A DNA stretch of 64,000 bases from assembly GCA_021155045.1 (NCBI GenBank), contig JAJNQB010000020.1, positions 1-64,000 on the forward strand. The letters are read 5' to 3'. A program made the translations under genes and the position numbers. Under the pieces are notes generated by a model, which was not told the origin of the DNA, made no database searches, and worked only from the letters and a program-made list of their open reading frames with translations. Shown piece after piece: positions 53,921-62,522 of the stretch. The first letter of the stretch is position 1. Every line of letters begins with the position of its first letter. Source of the stretch: Arcticibacter sp. GTDB taxonomy: Bacteria > Bacteroidota > Bacteroidia > 2-12-FULL-35-15.

Positions 53921-54556
53921 TCAATAAATATGTGGCGACGTTAATATCATAAACTCATTTTGTTTTTCAATTATTTCAAACAGTTCTAAAAGCTCTTGTC
54001 TTTTTAAAGATTCAACTTTTCTGCCAAATAAGTAATTAGATAAATTTTCTATACCTGTTATTCTTCTTTTAACCGTATCCCTTTCAATAAGTTTAAAGTC
54101 TGCATTATGCAAATAATAGTCAAAGCATTTTTCTGGAGTAGAATACTTTTGAATTCCAAAACTGAACCAATACCCACGTAAAGTATCTTCCATTAAACCA
54201 TTTGAAGTCAGAGGATAAATTACCCAATTTACTGGTGAATCAAGTTTATAAACACTCTTATGAATTGGATTATTTTCCAGTGAATATTCCTTAGTTTCTT
54301 CTAATAATCTATTTTTTAATCCCCAAATCGCTTTTCTATTTCGACATTTTCCATATATACTGTCATGGAACTGATATAAGGATTGAGGAAATGAAGGACT
54401 GTCGTTAATTATGGTTGTTATTCTTATTAATTCGTTTTTGGAAATCTGTCCTTTCCATGAATTGTTAAGTTTCAAAAGAATCCAAAGACAAAGCATAACT
54501 AACCCAACAGCAATGCCTACTCCAGTAATCTTCAGTATATAAAGTATTTTCTTCAT
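53921..54556 (-). CDS. Membrane-anchored protein of unknown function (first cassette)
   Basis: A 211-residue protein with one N-terminal transmembrane helix (ILKITGVGIAVGLVMLCLWI, about 7-26) and a periplasmic or cytoplasmic domain of about 180 residues. No known domain. It is the sole gene of the cassette next to the attI-like site, with edges GTTAGGCAC and GTGCCTAAC; if the array grows at the recombinase end, this is the newest cassette. Confidence 0.6.
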   Translation of the reverse strand: MKKILYILKITGVGIAVGLVMLCLWILLKLNNSWKGQISKNELIRITTIINDSPSFPQSLYQFHDSIYGKCRNRKAIWGLKNRLLEETKEYSLENNPIHKSVYKLDSPVNWVIYPLTSNGLMEDTLRGYWFSFGIQKYSTPEKCFDYYLHNADFKLIERDTVKRRITGIENLSNYLFGRKVESLKRQELLELFEIIEKQNEFMILTSPHIY

Positions 54557-54562
54557 ATGCTT

Positions 54563-54650
54563 GTGCCTAACTTACTTATATGTACACCTTTTCACTCCAA
54601 AGGTATACATATACAACAAAAACCTGCTGACTTTGTATACTCCTTTTAGA
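54563..54650 (-). other. attI-like recombination site
   Basis: GTGCCTAAC (54563-54571), the edge of the first cassette, is followed by arms ATATGTACACCTTT (54578-54591) and AAAGGTATACATAT (54599-54612), which pair at 13 of 14 positions around a 7-bp spacer. A third similar copy TTGTATACTCCTTTT lies about 20 bp further towards the recombinase gene. Paired sites with a 6-8-bp spacer are what a tyrosine recombinase binds; extra copies recall the accessory repeats of attI sites. Confidence 0.65.
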
Positions 54651-54668
54651 AAAAGTTGTTCTTTGTTT

Positions 54669-55817
54669 TTATATCTCCAAATCATCTATTGGCGATTGTA
54701 TTTGTTGTATTGCTTTGTTGCTTACATGAGTATATATTTCTGTTGTTCGGCTACTTTTGTGTCCCAAAATTTCTTGTATATACCGTAAATCTGTGCCCTT
54801 TTCAAGAAGGTGGGTTGCATAACTATGTCTCAACCAATGCAAACTCACCGGCTTGTTTATTTTTGCTAAAGTAACACTATTTTTTAATACTTTTTGTAAA
54901 CTCTGTTCAGAATATTTTTCATTTTTATTTTGTCCCTCAAATAAAAAAAGCTGAGGCTTGTATGCTACATAATACGCTCTCAATAAAATAATTATTTTTT
55001 CGGGCAATGGCGCAATTCTATCTTTATTGCCCTTGGCTTTGCGTATTATCAATAATTTGCGCTTAGAATCAACATCATTAATTTTTAGATTTAATAATTC
55101 ACTTCTTCTTAATCCGCAAGCATAAATAAGAGAAAGAGCCGCTTTGTGCTTGATATTTTTAGTAACCTTTAGTATTTTTTCTACCTCTTCTTTGCTTAAA
55201 ACATTGGGCAACAACTTCGCTCTTTTTGGGCGGTGAATAAGCTCCACCTGCATTTTAGTGTTTTCAATTTTACTAAAAAACAATTTTATCGCATTTACCA
55301 CTTGGTTCTGAAATGTTGCCGAAAACCCATTTGCCAAAATATATTCGTTATTAAACAAAATCATATCTTCATTGGTAATTTCCGAAATAGCTTTTTGATT
55401 ATAAAATCGCAAAAAAGTTTTAAGCGCATTGCTATATGTTTCTATAGTGCTTTCGCTATATCGCTTGGAGCGCAACCAGCGTTTGTATTGTTCTATCTTT
55501 TTTATTCCTTCTTCATTTAGTGGTTCCAGTTTTTCTGCAGGATTTTTTCTTTCGATTTTTATATTCGAAAGTATATTGCTTTCTTTCTTTTTTAATGCAT
55601 CCCAATTCAGCCACGTTTTTCCTTTAAAAAGTAAAAATATTTTATTGAAATTTTCTTTTGTATCGGCTACATGCCATGCTTGAAAAGAGTTGCTCCACCT
55701 AGCATCGGGTACTTGTTTTAAAATTAAGATAAGATTTTTATTATAAGGAAATTTAAGAAACAATCGTTTTTCTTTATGGTGTAAGCCTCTTTCAATAATA
55801 ATTGTATCGTTGTACAT
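54669..55817 (-). CDS. Tyrosine recombinase of the cassette array
   Basis: The ATG at 55817 (MYNDTIIIERGLHH) gives 382 residues; the longer frame upstream adds a poor hydrophobic stretch. Residues 1-95 are an extra domain (VPDARWSNSFQAWHV). A SAM-like DNA-binding domain follows (YKRWLRSKRYSESTIETYSN, 111-130). Catalytic residues: R237 in CGLRRSELL, K262 or K265 in KGNKDR, H327-x-x-R330 in SLHWLRHSYA, H353, Y362. The distance from KDR to HWLR is about 67 residues, near XerC/D spacing, so the additional segment of IntI integrases seems absent. It presumably acts on the elements and the site at 54578. Confidence 0.88.
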   Translation of the reverse strand: MYNDTIIIERGLHHKEKRLFLKFPYNKNLILILKQVPDARWSNSFQAWHVADTKENFNKIFLLFKGKTWLNWDALKKKESNILSNIKIERKNPAEKLEPLNEEGIKKIEQYKRWLRSKRYSESTIETYSNALKTFLRFYNQKAISEITNEDMILFNNEYILANGFSATFQNQVVNAIKLFFSKIENTKMQVELIHRPKRAKLLPNVLSKEEVEKILKVTKNIKHKAALSLIYACGLRRSELLNLKINDVDSKRKLLIIRKAKGNKDRIAPLPEKIIILLRAYYVAYKPQLFLFEGQNKNEKYSEQSLQKVLKNSVTLAKINKPVSLHWLRHSYATHLLEKGTDLRYIQEILGHKSSRTTEIYTHVSNKAIQQIQSPIDDLEI

Positions 55818-56030
55818 ATTTCCTGATATATAGTGTTTCAAAAGTAGAATAAAAAAACAATTCAAAAAAATATTTTGATTAGATTTAGCCATATTTTTAA
55901 CCGCAATTAGACAGTAGAAAGCTTTGGAAAAAGCTACACTATCTGTCTTAATGCTGTTAATCCCGATTTAGTGTTTGTTAGAATTTCTTATCCCCATAAA
56001 ACACAAGAAAGTCTTACAAACACTTAATCG

Positions 56031-56057
56031 TAGGCAGGTCAAATAATGAACTGCCTA
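56031..56057. other. Hairpin in the gap between recombinase and aminotransferase genes
   Basis: TAGGCAG / CTGCCTA with a 13-base loop. The 55818-56162 gap must hold the recombinase promoter (minus) and the aminotransferase promoter (plus; TAGTTTTG near 56132-56139 is a plausible -7 box). No gene is seen. Confidence 0.4.
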
Positions 56058-56162
56058 TTTAGGGTTAACTAACACCATCTTTTACCCTAAACAAACAGAT
56101 GAAAAAAAACAGTCAAATCCCACAATTTTATTAGTTTTGTAAACTCTAAACTAATATTTTGT

Positions 56163-57356
56163 ATGAGTAAATTATCCAACAGAATTAATAATTTGGCTGA
56201 ATCGCAAACGCTTGCAATGGCTAAAAAAAGCCGTGAGTTACAAGCGCAAGGAAAAGACATCATCAGCCTTAGTATTGGTGAGCCTGATTTTAATACCCCT
56301 GATTTTATTAAGGAAGCTGCTAAAAAAGCGATTGATAATAATATAACTCGTTACACTCCAGTACCCGGAATTTTAGAGTTGCGCAAAGCAATTTCTGAAA
56401 AATTTAAACGAGACAATAACTTAACTTATACTCCAGAACAAATTGTGGTATCAACAGGAGCAAAACAATCGCTTGCCAATGTTATATTAAGTTTGGTAAA
56501 CCCTGGCGAAGAAGTTATTGTACCCATCCCGTATTGGGTAAGTTATATTGAAACAATTAAATTGGCTGAAGGTATTCCTGTTACAATTCCAACTTCGGTA
56601 GAATCTAATTTTAAAATTACTGCCGAACAATTAAAAAAATCTATTACGCCAAAAACTAAATTAATTGTTTTTAGCACACCTTGTAACCCAAGTGGTTCGG
56701 TATATTCAAAAGAAGAATTAAAATCATTGGCTGATGTAATTATTCAGCATCCTGATTTGTATGTTATTTCAGACGAAATTTATGAATACATTAATTTTGT
56801 TGGAAAACATGAAAGTCTTGCACAATTTGATTTTATGTATGACAGAGTAATTACTGTAAATGGTGTTTCAAAAGGTTTTGCCATGACAGGCTGGAGAATA
56901 GGTTACATTGGCGCCCCAAAATGGATTGCCGATGCTTGTGATAAAATGCAAGGTCAGTTTACTTCAGGAACATGTTCTGTGGCTCAAATGGCTGCAATGG
57001 AAGCTATAAAAGCAAATCCAAACGTTACAATTGAAATGCGTGATGCATTTAAAAAACGAAGAGACTTGGTTTTAGATTTATTAAAAGAAATCCCTGGAAT
57101 GAAAACAAATGTGCCTGATGGTGCATTTTATATTTTTCCAGATATTTCATTTTATTTTGGTAAATCATATAATAATTATCATATAAAAAATTCAACCGAT
57201 TTAAGTATGTATTTGCTTGAAGAAGGAAATGTAGCATTGGTATCGGGTGATGCATTTGGTGATGATAATTGCATTCGTTTTTCGTATGCAACTTCCGAAG
57301 AAAGATTGATTGAGTCTGTAAAACGCGTAAAAGAAGCTTTAGCAAAACTTAAATAA
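56163..57356 (+). CDS. PLP-dependent aminotransferase, aspartate aminotransferase-like
   Basis: A 397-residue fold-type I enzyme of class I/II: SIGEPDFNTPDFIKEAA near residue 37, GAKQSLANVILSLVNPG near 98, NPSGSVYSKEEL near 175, SDEIYEYINF near 205, and the PLP-lysine motif VNGVSKGFAMTGWRIGYIG near 237-255. It moves amino groups between aspartate-like donors and 2-oxoacids. Its stop overlaps the next start (TAATG). It is the first core gene beyond the array. Confidence 0.93.
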   Translation: MSKLSNRINNLAESQTLAMAKKSRELQAQGKDIISLSIGEPDFNTPDFIKEAAKKAIDNNITRYTPVPGILELRKAISEKFKRDNNLTYTPEQIVVSTGAKQSLANVILSLVNPGEEVIVPIPYWVSYIETIKLAEGIPVTIPTSVESNFKITAEQLKKSITPKTKLIVFSTPCNPSGSVYSKEELKSLADVIIQHPDLYVISDEIYEYINFVGKHESLAQFDFMYDRVITVNGVSKGFAMTGWRIGYIGAPKWIADACDKMQGQFTSGTCSVAQMAAMEAIKANPNVTIEMRDAFKKRRDLVLDLLKEIPGMKTNVPDGAFYIFPDISFYFGKSYNNYHIKNSTDLSMYLLEEGNVALVSGDAFGDDNCIRFSYATSEERLIESVKRVKEALAKLK

Positions 57357-58342
57357 TGACTTTACAAGAAATATTCAAATCCTTCAACAAGCTCAATGTA
57401 TTAATCATTGGCGATGTAATGATTGATTCTTATATGTGGGGAAATGTAAATCGTATTTCGCCCGAAGCTCCTGTTCCTGTGGTTTCTGTAAATAAAAAAG
57501 AGAATAGGTTAGGAGGTGCAGCAAATGTTGCCTTAAATATTCAAGCACTAGGAGGCAATGCAATTTTATGCTCTGTAATTGGTGCCGATGAAAATAGTAA
57601 ACTGTTTTTTAATTTATTGAAAAAACAAAAACTTACGAACGAAGGAATAATAACAAGTACAAAAAGAATCACTACTGTTAAAACACGTGTTATTGGTGCT
57701 AATCATCAAATGTTACGTGTAGATGAAGAAATTGAAACAGCCATCAACTCTGCTGAAGAATCAGCATTGCTTGATAAAATAAAAAAGATGCTTGAGCTTA
57801 AAAAAATTGATGTAATTATTTTCGAAGATTATGACAAAGGTTCAATTACACCTGCTTTAATTAAAAAAACGGTTGTATTGGCAAAACAAAAAGGTATTCC
57901 AACAGTTGTTGATCCAAAGAAAAATAATTTTATGGCTTACACAGGAGTTACTTTATTTAAGCCTAATTTAAAAGAATTAAAAGAAGGATTGAAAATTGAT
58001 TTTGATGTAAATAAATTGCCTGAGTTAAATAAAGCTGTTGATGTATTTATAAAAAATCAAAAAATTAATACGGCTTTAATTACACTTTCCGAAAAAGGAA
58101 TTTACATTCATAACTCAAATTCAAAAACAGTGATACCTGCTCATCAGCGCGATATCACAGATGTTTCAGGAGCAGGAGATACAGTAGTAAGTGTTGCTGC
58201 AATGTGTACAGCATTAAAATTACCTGCTGCTACCACTGCAAAATTATCAAACCTTGCTGGCGGTTTGGTGTGCGAAAAAGTTGGAGTAGTGCCAATCGAC
58301 AAAAAACAACTTTTAGCAGAAGCTTTAAAAGAAAAGTTATAG
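57356..58342 (+). CDS. D-glycero-beta-D-manno-heptose-7-phosphate kinase (RfaE1/HldA-like)
   Basis: A 328-residue PfkB-family kinase. Motifs: VLIIGDVMIDSYMWGNVNRI near residue 15, RLGGAANVALNIQALGG near 50, VDPKKNNFMAYTGVTLFKPN near 188-207, and the catalytic DVSGAGDTVVSVAAM near 268. The signature NRISPEAPVPVV is typical of the kinase domain of HldE/RfaE. The nucleotidyltransferase domain of bifunctional HldE is absent, so a separate enzyme is expected. Needed for heptose supply to lipopolysaccharide. Confidence 0.9.
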   Translation: MTLQEIFKSFNKLNVLIIGDVMIDSYMWGNVNRISPEAPVPVVSVNKKENRLGGAANVALNIQALGGNAILCSVIGADENSKLFFNLLKKQKLTNEGIITSTKRITTVKTRVIGANHQMLRVDEEIETAINSAEESALLDKIKKMLELKKIDVIIFEDYDKGSITPALIKKTVVLAKQKGIPTVVDPKKNNFMAYTGVTLFKPNLKELKEGLKIDFDVNKLPELNKAVDVFIKNQKINTALITLSEKGIYIHNSNSKTVIPAHQRDITDVSGAGDTVVSVAAMCTALKLPAATTAKLSNLAGGLVCEKVGVVPIDKKQLLAEALKEKL

Positions 58343-58378
58343 TTCTGTGGATGTATTTATTTTAAAGCTATATTTTAG

Positions 58379-59107
58379 ATGACTAAAGTTGTAACCCCTT
58401 ATAAAAATTCAGATTCGAGCAAAAAAGAACAAGTGGCAGAAATGTTTAACAACATTGCTCCCAAATATGATTTTCTGAATCAATTACTTTCATTAGGCAT
58501 TCACAAAGGCTGGAGAAGAAAAGCTATTAAATTAATTTCTGTAAACAATCCTAAAACTATTTTGGATATTGCTACAGGAACAGCCGATTTTGCAATAGAA
58601 GCAATAAAAATAAATCCAACCAAAGTTGTGGGTGTAGATATTTCTTCTGGAATGTTGGCATTGGGAGAAGAAAAAATTAAGAAGTTAAACTTAAAAGATA
58701 AAATAGAATTAAAATTAGCCGATTCAGAAAATTTACCTTTCGAAAATAATGCATTTGATGCTATAACTGTTGGTTTTGGTGTTCGCAATTTCGAAAACTT
58801 AGAAAAAGGAATTAGTGATATTTATAGAGTTCTAAATAATGGAGGCATGCTTGCAATACTTGAATTTTCAAAACCTAAAAAATTTCCAATAAAACAATTT
58901 TACAATTTTTATTTTCGATTTATTACTCCCACAATCGGAAAAATATTTTCAAAAGATGCATCAGCTTATACGTATTTACCAGAATCGGTAAATGCTTTCC
59001 CTGATGGAGAAAATTTTTTAAATGTGCTTAAAAAATCAGGGTTTAAACAAACAAAGGCTTACCCTTTAACTTTTGGAATAGCCAGTATTTATATTGCACA
59101 TAAATAA
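58379..59107 (+). CDS. menG: Demethylmenaquinone methyltransferase
   Basis: A 242-residue class I methyltransferase of the UbiE/MenG family: FNNIAPKYDFLNQLLSLGIH near residue 23, ILDIATGTADFAIEA near 60, and ADSENLPFENNAFDAITVGF with GVRNFENLEKGI near 110-130, and the C-terminal YTYLPESVNAFPDGENF. It makes the last step of menaquinone synthesis. It is followed by PorT, a common pairing in Bacteroidota. Confidence 0.95.
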   Translation: MTKVVTPYKNSDSSKKEQVAEMFNNIAPKYDFLNQLLSLGIHKGWRRKAIKLISVNNPKTILDIATGTADFAIEAIKINPTKVVGVDISSGMLALGEEKIKKLNLKDKIELKLADSENLPFENNAFDAITVGFGVRNFENLEKGISDIYRVLNNGGMLAILEFSKPKKFPIKQFYNFYFRFITPTIGKIFSKDASAYTYLPESVNAFPDGENFLNVLKKSGFKQTKAYPLTFGIASIYIAHK

Positions 59108-59149
59108 TATTTTTATCACCTTTACGTTCCCTTACAATAAATCATAAAA

Positions 59150-59872
59150 TTGAAAGCACAAACAAAATACATTTTAATTGGATTAATAATTATTTTTGCC
59201 CAGTTTGCAAAAGCTCAAGACCCAAACGAGCGCGGAAATTTAACTAATTATTACAATGAAACACTTCATTTTGGTTTTACATTAGGCGTAAATCGAACTA
59301 ATTTTTTAATTTCTCCTGTTCAACATTTTGAACGCTTTGACACCTTAAAGTGGGTGCGTTCCTCCCCAAAATTTGGTTTTAATTTGGGTATTGTTTCTGA
59401 ATTGAGATTACATAAATATATTACACTTAGGTTTGTTCCTAGTTTATCGTTTGCTGAGCGTAATCTTCAATATTATTTTGAAGGACATGATACTGTTATA
59501 AGAATAAAAAATATTGAATCTACTTTCTTAAACTTTCCATTGAATTTAAAACTTCGTTCCAAACGTGTTAAAAATTTTGGTGCATACATTCTTGGTGGCG
59601 GTGGTTATAGTTTAGATTTAGCATCAAAACGCAAAGTAAAAAATGATAGTACCGACCCGAACGAACAAATTGTACGCTTGAAACGCGATGATTTTTCGTA
59701 TGAAGCAGGAGCAGGGGTGGAGTTTTACTTAGAATATTTTAAATTTGGTATTGAGCTTAAAATGAGTCAAGGAGTAAAAAACTTATTGATTAAAGACGAT
59801 ACCGTTTACTCTCGTTCCATAGATAAGCTCAATTCACGAGTGTTCCTTATTTCTATAACCTTCGAAGGTTAA
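59150..59872 (+). CDS. porT: PorT-like outer-membrane beta-barrel protein (type IX secretion)
   Basis: A 240-residue exported barrel protein from a TTG start at 59150 (KAQTKYILIGLIIIFAQFAK, signal peptide). Key regions: LHFGFTLGVNRTNFLISPV, KFGFNLGIVSELRLHKYITL, LNFPLNLKLRSKRVKNFGAY, and YEAGAGVEFYLEYFKFGIEL. Length and position after the menaquinone methyltransferase match PorT/SprT genes of Bacteroidota, which are needed for T9SS secretion. The T9SS-tagged proteins in this window depend on such a system. Confidence 0.88.
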   Translation: MKAQTKYILIGLIIIFAQFAKAQDPNERGNLTNYYNETLHFGFTLGVNRTNFLISPVQHFERFDTLKWVRSSPKFGFNLGIVSELRLHKYITLRFVPSLSFAERNLQYYFEGHDTVIRIKNIESTFLNFPLNLKLRSKRVKNFGAYILGGGGYSLDLASKRKVKNDSTDPNEQIVRLKRDDFSYEAGAGVEFYLEYFKFGIELKMSQGVKNLLIKDDTVYSRSIDKLNSRVFLISITFEG

Positions 59873-59873
59873 T

Positions 59874-60650
59874 TTATACGATTCGTTTAAGAAGTCTTAA
59901 TTGATGTGAATAATCTTTTTTATCGTTATTAAAAATTCCATGATGGTCAAAACCATCAATACGAACTTTTCCAGCAGCATGAATAATTTTATTGTTGTCT
60001 AAAACAATTCCTACATGTACAATTCTTCCTTCTTCATTATCAAAAAAAGCTAAGTCTCCAGCTTCTGCTTCTTCCACAAAACTTAATATTTCGCCTTGTT
60101 CAGCTTGCTGGTAAGCATCTCGTTTTAGTTTTACACCATTGAGTTTATATACCATTTGTGTAAAGCCGCTACAATCTATTCCAAATGGTGATTTTCCGCC
60201 CCACAAATACGGTGCATTTAAAAATTGAACAGCAGTATCCAGTATTCCATTTTTGCCATTTGGTAAATTTCCTTTTATGGTTTCTCCTTCAAAAGAATAA
60301 GTTTGATTTTCTATCAAACATTCGCCATTTTCAAAATTTGGTAATGTGCTTCCAATAACTATGGGTAAAAGATTAGAAGTGTTTTTGTGATTAATTAATT
60401 GAACAAATTCATTGCTACAAACAATATCATCTGTATTTAATAAATCAAATGTTTGTTGGGCAATTGGTAAAAATTGTTTTTTATCTATCCAGCAATCGTA
60501 ATTATCGTAAGCTGTTTTTATGTTACACCAATTTCCTTCTCTCGTTATAATTTCAAATATATCACCAAATAAAAGCTGAGTAACCATCTCGCTTCTGTCC
60601 GATGGCTCCTTTCTGCATGGTACAATACTTAAATTACATATTCCGTACAT
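59874..60650 (-). CDS. NlpC/P60 (C40) peptidase with SH3 domain
   Basis: A 258-residue protein. Residues 1-75 contain an SH3b-like domain (MYGICNLSIVPCRKEPSDRS, NWCNIKTAYDNYDCWIDKKQ). The C40 domain follows: LNAPYLWGGKSPFGIDCSGF with the catalytic cysteine near 165, AEAGDLAFFDNEEGRIVHVG with the catalytic histidine near 223, and NKIIHAAGKVRIDGFD. It would cut peptidoglycan cross-bridges or related D-amino acid bonds. No signal peptide is visible. Convergent with porT, 1 bp apart. Confidence 0.92.
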   Translation of the reverse strand: MYGICNLSIVPCRKEPSDRSEMVTQLLFGDIFEIITREGNWCNIKTAYDNYDCWIDKKQFLPIAQQTFDLLNTDDIVCSNEFVQLINHKNTSNLLPIVIGSTLPNFENGECLIENQTYSFEGETIKGNLPNGKNGILDTAVQFLNAPYLWGGKSPFGIDCSGFTQMVYKLNGVKLKRDAYQQAEQGEILSFVEEAEAGDLAFFDNEEGRIVHVGIVLDNNKIIHAAGKVRIDGFDHHGIFNNDKKDYSHQLRLLKRIV

Positions 60651-60710
60651 TTTATAGTTTTAGTCTTTACTTGTTAGTAGCTAATCTTTCGCTTCTACTG
60701 CTAATAAAGA

Positions 60711-61889
60711 TTATACAAGTTCAACAACCACAGCGCTAGCACCCCCGCCACCATTACAGATTCCAGCAGCTCCGTATTTTGCTTTGTTTTGTTTTAATAC
60801 ATGGATAAGTGTTACCACTATTCTTGCACCAGAACAACCTAAAGGATGCCCTAATGAAACAGCTCCACCATTTACATTCACTTTTGAAGCATCTAATTTC
60901 ATTTTTTGCATGTTCACTATTCCAACAGTTGAAAATGCTTCATTTAATTCGAAATAATGAATATCTCCTAATGTCAAACCTGCTTTTGATACCGCTTTTG
61001 GTACAGCCAACGAAGGTGCAGTTGTAAACCATTCTGGAGCATGTTCTGCATCTGCATACCCTTTGATGATAGCAATTGGTTTTACTCCTAATTTTTCAGC
61101 TTTTTCTTTGCTCATTAATACAACTGCTGCTGCACCATCATTCATTGTTGATGAGTTTGCTGCTGTTGCCGTTCCTTCTTTTGAAAAAGCTGCTTTTAAT
61201 TCAGGTATTTTATCGAAGCGTACATTTTTATATTCTTCATCCTCTTTCATTAAAATTGGATCACCTTTACGTTGTGGGATTTCAACTGGAACAATTTCGT
61301 CATTGAATTTTCCTGCAGCCCAAGCTGCTTGTGAACGTTTGTATGATTCTATTGCAAAAGCATCTTGGTCTTCACGAGAAATATTACATTCCTTAGCACA
61401 TAAATCAGCCGCATTACCCATTGCATAGTTATTGTAAACGTCAGTCAAACCATCTTTAGCTAAGCCGTCAATCATGGTAACATTACCATATTTATTTCCC
61501 CAACGTAAGTTTTCAGAATAAAATGGTACTTGACTCATGTTTTCCATTCCTCCAGCCACAACAACATCAGCATCACCGAGCATAATGCTTTGTGCACCAA
61601 TCATAATTGCTTTCATGCCTGAAGCACACACTTTATTTATTGTTGTACATTGTACAGTATTGGGTAAGCCTGCAAACATAGCAGCTTGACGAGCAGGAGC
61701 TTGCCCTAAATTAGCTTGTAAAACACTTCCCATATACACTTCTTGCACTTCTTTACCATCAACACCTGCTTTTGCTAAAGCTCCTTTTATTGCCGTTGCT
61801 CCTAATTTAGTTGCCGAAACACTTGCTAATGCACCACCAAAACTTCCCATTGGTGTTCTTACTGCTGATATAATATAAACTTCTTTCAT
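60711..61889 (-). CDS. Acetyl-CoA C-acetyltransferase (thiolase)
   Basis: A 392-residue thiolase, full length. Catalytic Cys88 lies in INKVCASGMKAIMIGAQSIM; the GGMENMSQVPF motif follows, then NEAFSTVGIVNM near 318 and NGGAVSLGHPLGCSGARIVV with the catalytic His and second Cys near 346-356, and GICNGGGGASAVVVE at the end. It condenses or cleaves acetyl-CoA units. Monocistronic in this window. Confidence 0.95.
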   Translation of the reverse strand: MKEVYIISAVRTPMGSFGGALASVSATKLGATAIKGALAKAGVDGKEVQEVYMGSVLQANLGQAPARQAAMFAGLPNTVQCTTINKVCASGMKAIMIGAQSIMLGDADVVVAGGMENMSQVPFYSENLRWGNKYGNVTMIDGLAKDGLTDVYNNYAMGNAADLCAKECNISREDQDAFAIESYKRSQAAWAAGKFNDEIVPVEIPQRKGDPILMKEDEEYKNVRFDKIPELKAAFSKEGTATAANSSTMNDGAAAVVLMSKEKAEKLGVKPIAIIKGYADAEHAPEWFTTAPSLAVPKAVSKAGLTLGDIHYFELNEAFSTVGIVNMQKMKLDASKVNVNGGAVSLGHPLGCSGARIVVTLIHVLKQNKAKYGAAGICNGGGGASAVVVELV

Positions 61890-62013
61890 AACTTAATTTA
61901 TTGTTTTTTTATTTCTTAATTATAGAACCCAAATTTACGGTTATTAAATACATTTTTATGCTTTTGTTTTTAAAAACTAAACGATAAAATTTTTAAAAAT
62001 GTAAGTTTTTATG

Positions 62014-62377
62014 TGGAGTCGGAGGGACTCGAACCCTCGTCCAAACAAGGAATTAATATGCTTTCTACATGTTTATTAAACTTTTAGTTTTCGATAAGTT
62101 TAGGCAAGTTTACACGCCACAAGACTTACTTAGTTTCTTTATCTCATTGTAAACCGAAACTTTTTACAACTATTTCTTCATTTGTTATGCTTCACAGGAG
62201 ACGCAGAAGATCAGAGCTTCTCCGGAAACAAAGGCACTTAATACTTGGTATTAAGCAGCCATAGCGTAGTTAGACTCGCCATATAGAATTTTGAGAATTA
62301 GGATTTAGGTGCCATATCCACAACACACCACATGCTTACATAAAAATCGCACTCGCTGTCAAAACCAAAACGACCCC
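62014..62377 (-). ncRNA. ssrA: Transfer-messenger RNA
   Basis: On the minus strand the 5' end reads GGGGTCGTTTTGGTTTTGAC, and the 3' end GGTTCGAGTCCCTCCGACTC followed by CCA: the tRNA-like ends of tmRNA with an encoded CCA. The tag frame at 62254-62280 encodes GESNYAMAA followed by TAA. The usual Bacteroidota tag is similar (ending in LAA or MAA). It rescues stalled ribosomes with SmpB. About 364 nt, a normal length. Confidence 0.95.
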
Positions 62378-62522
62378 ATGTTTATTTTAAAGAACTATTT
62401 ACTTTTTATCAAAAGCTATGCAAATATAAGTATTAAAGACATATTGTCATTGCCAAAAAACAACAAACCCAAGCAAAATCGTATTTGCTTGGGTTTGGCT
62501 TTTGAACTAATTAACTAACCAC

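Larger units (their letters stand above)
32739..55817. mobile_element. Integron-like cassette array with its own tyrosine recombinase
   Basis: Ten related ~135-bp foldable elements divide the region into cassettes. In nine of nine testable cassettes, GTTA plus five bases at one edge is the exact reverse complement of the nine bases at the other edge. Most cassette genes are on the minus strand with the element at their 3' side. A tyrosine recombinase (54669-55817) and a palindromic site (54578-54612) lie at the high-coordinate end. Core genes resume on both outer sides (dacB, aminotransferase). I infer a sedentary integron or a functional analogue. Confidence 0.8.

Noticed and set aside
54669..55817. 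A classical IntI integron integrase
   Set aside because: Catalytic residues fit any tyrosine recombinase, but the IntI-specific extra segment between the KDR and HxxR motifs is not visible and spacing is Xer-like.
62014..62045. A tRNA gene
   Set aside because: The T-arm-like sequence is the 3' end of tmRNA; the tag frame and the tmRNA 5' end are both present.
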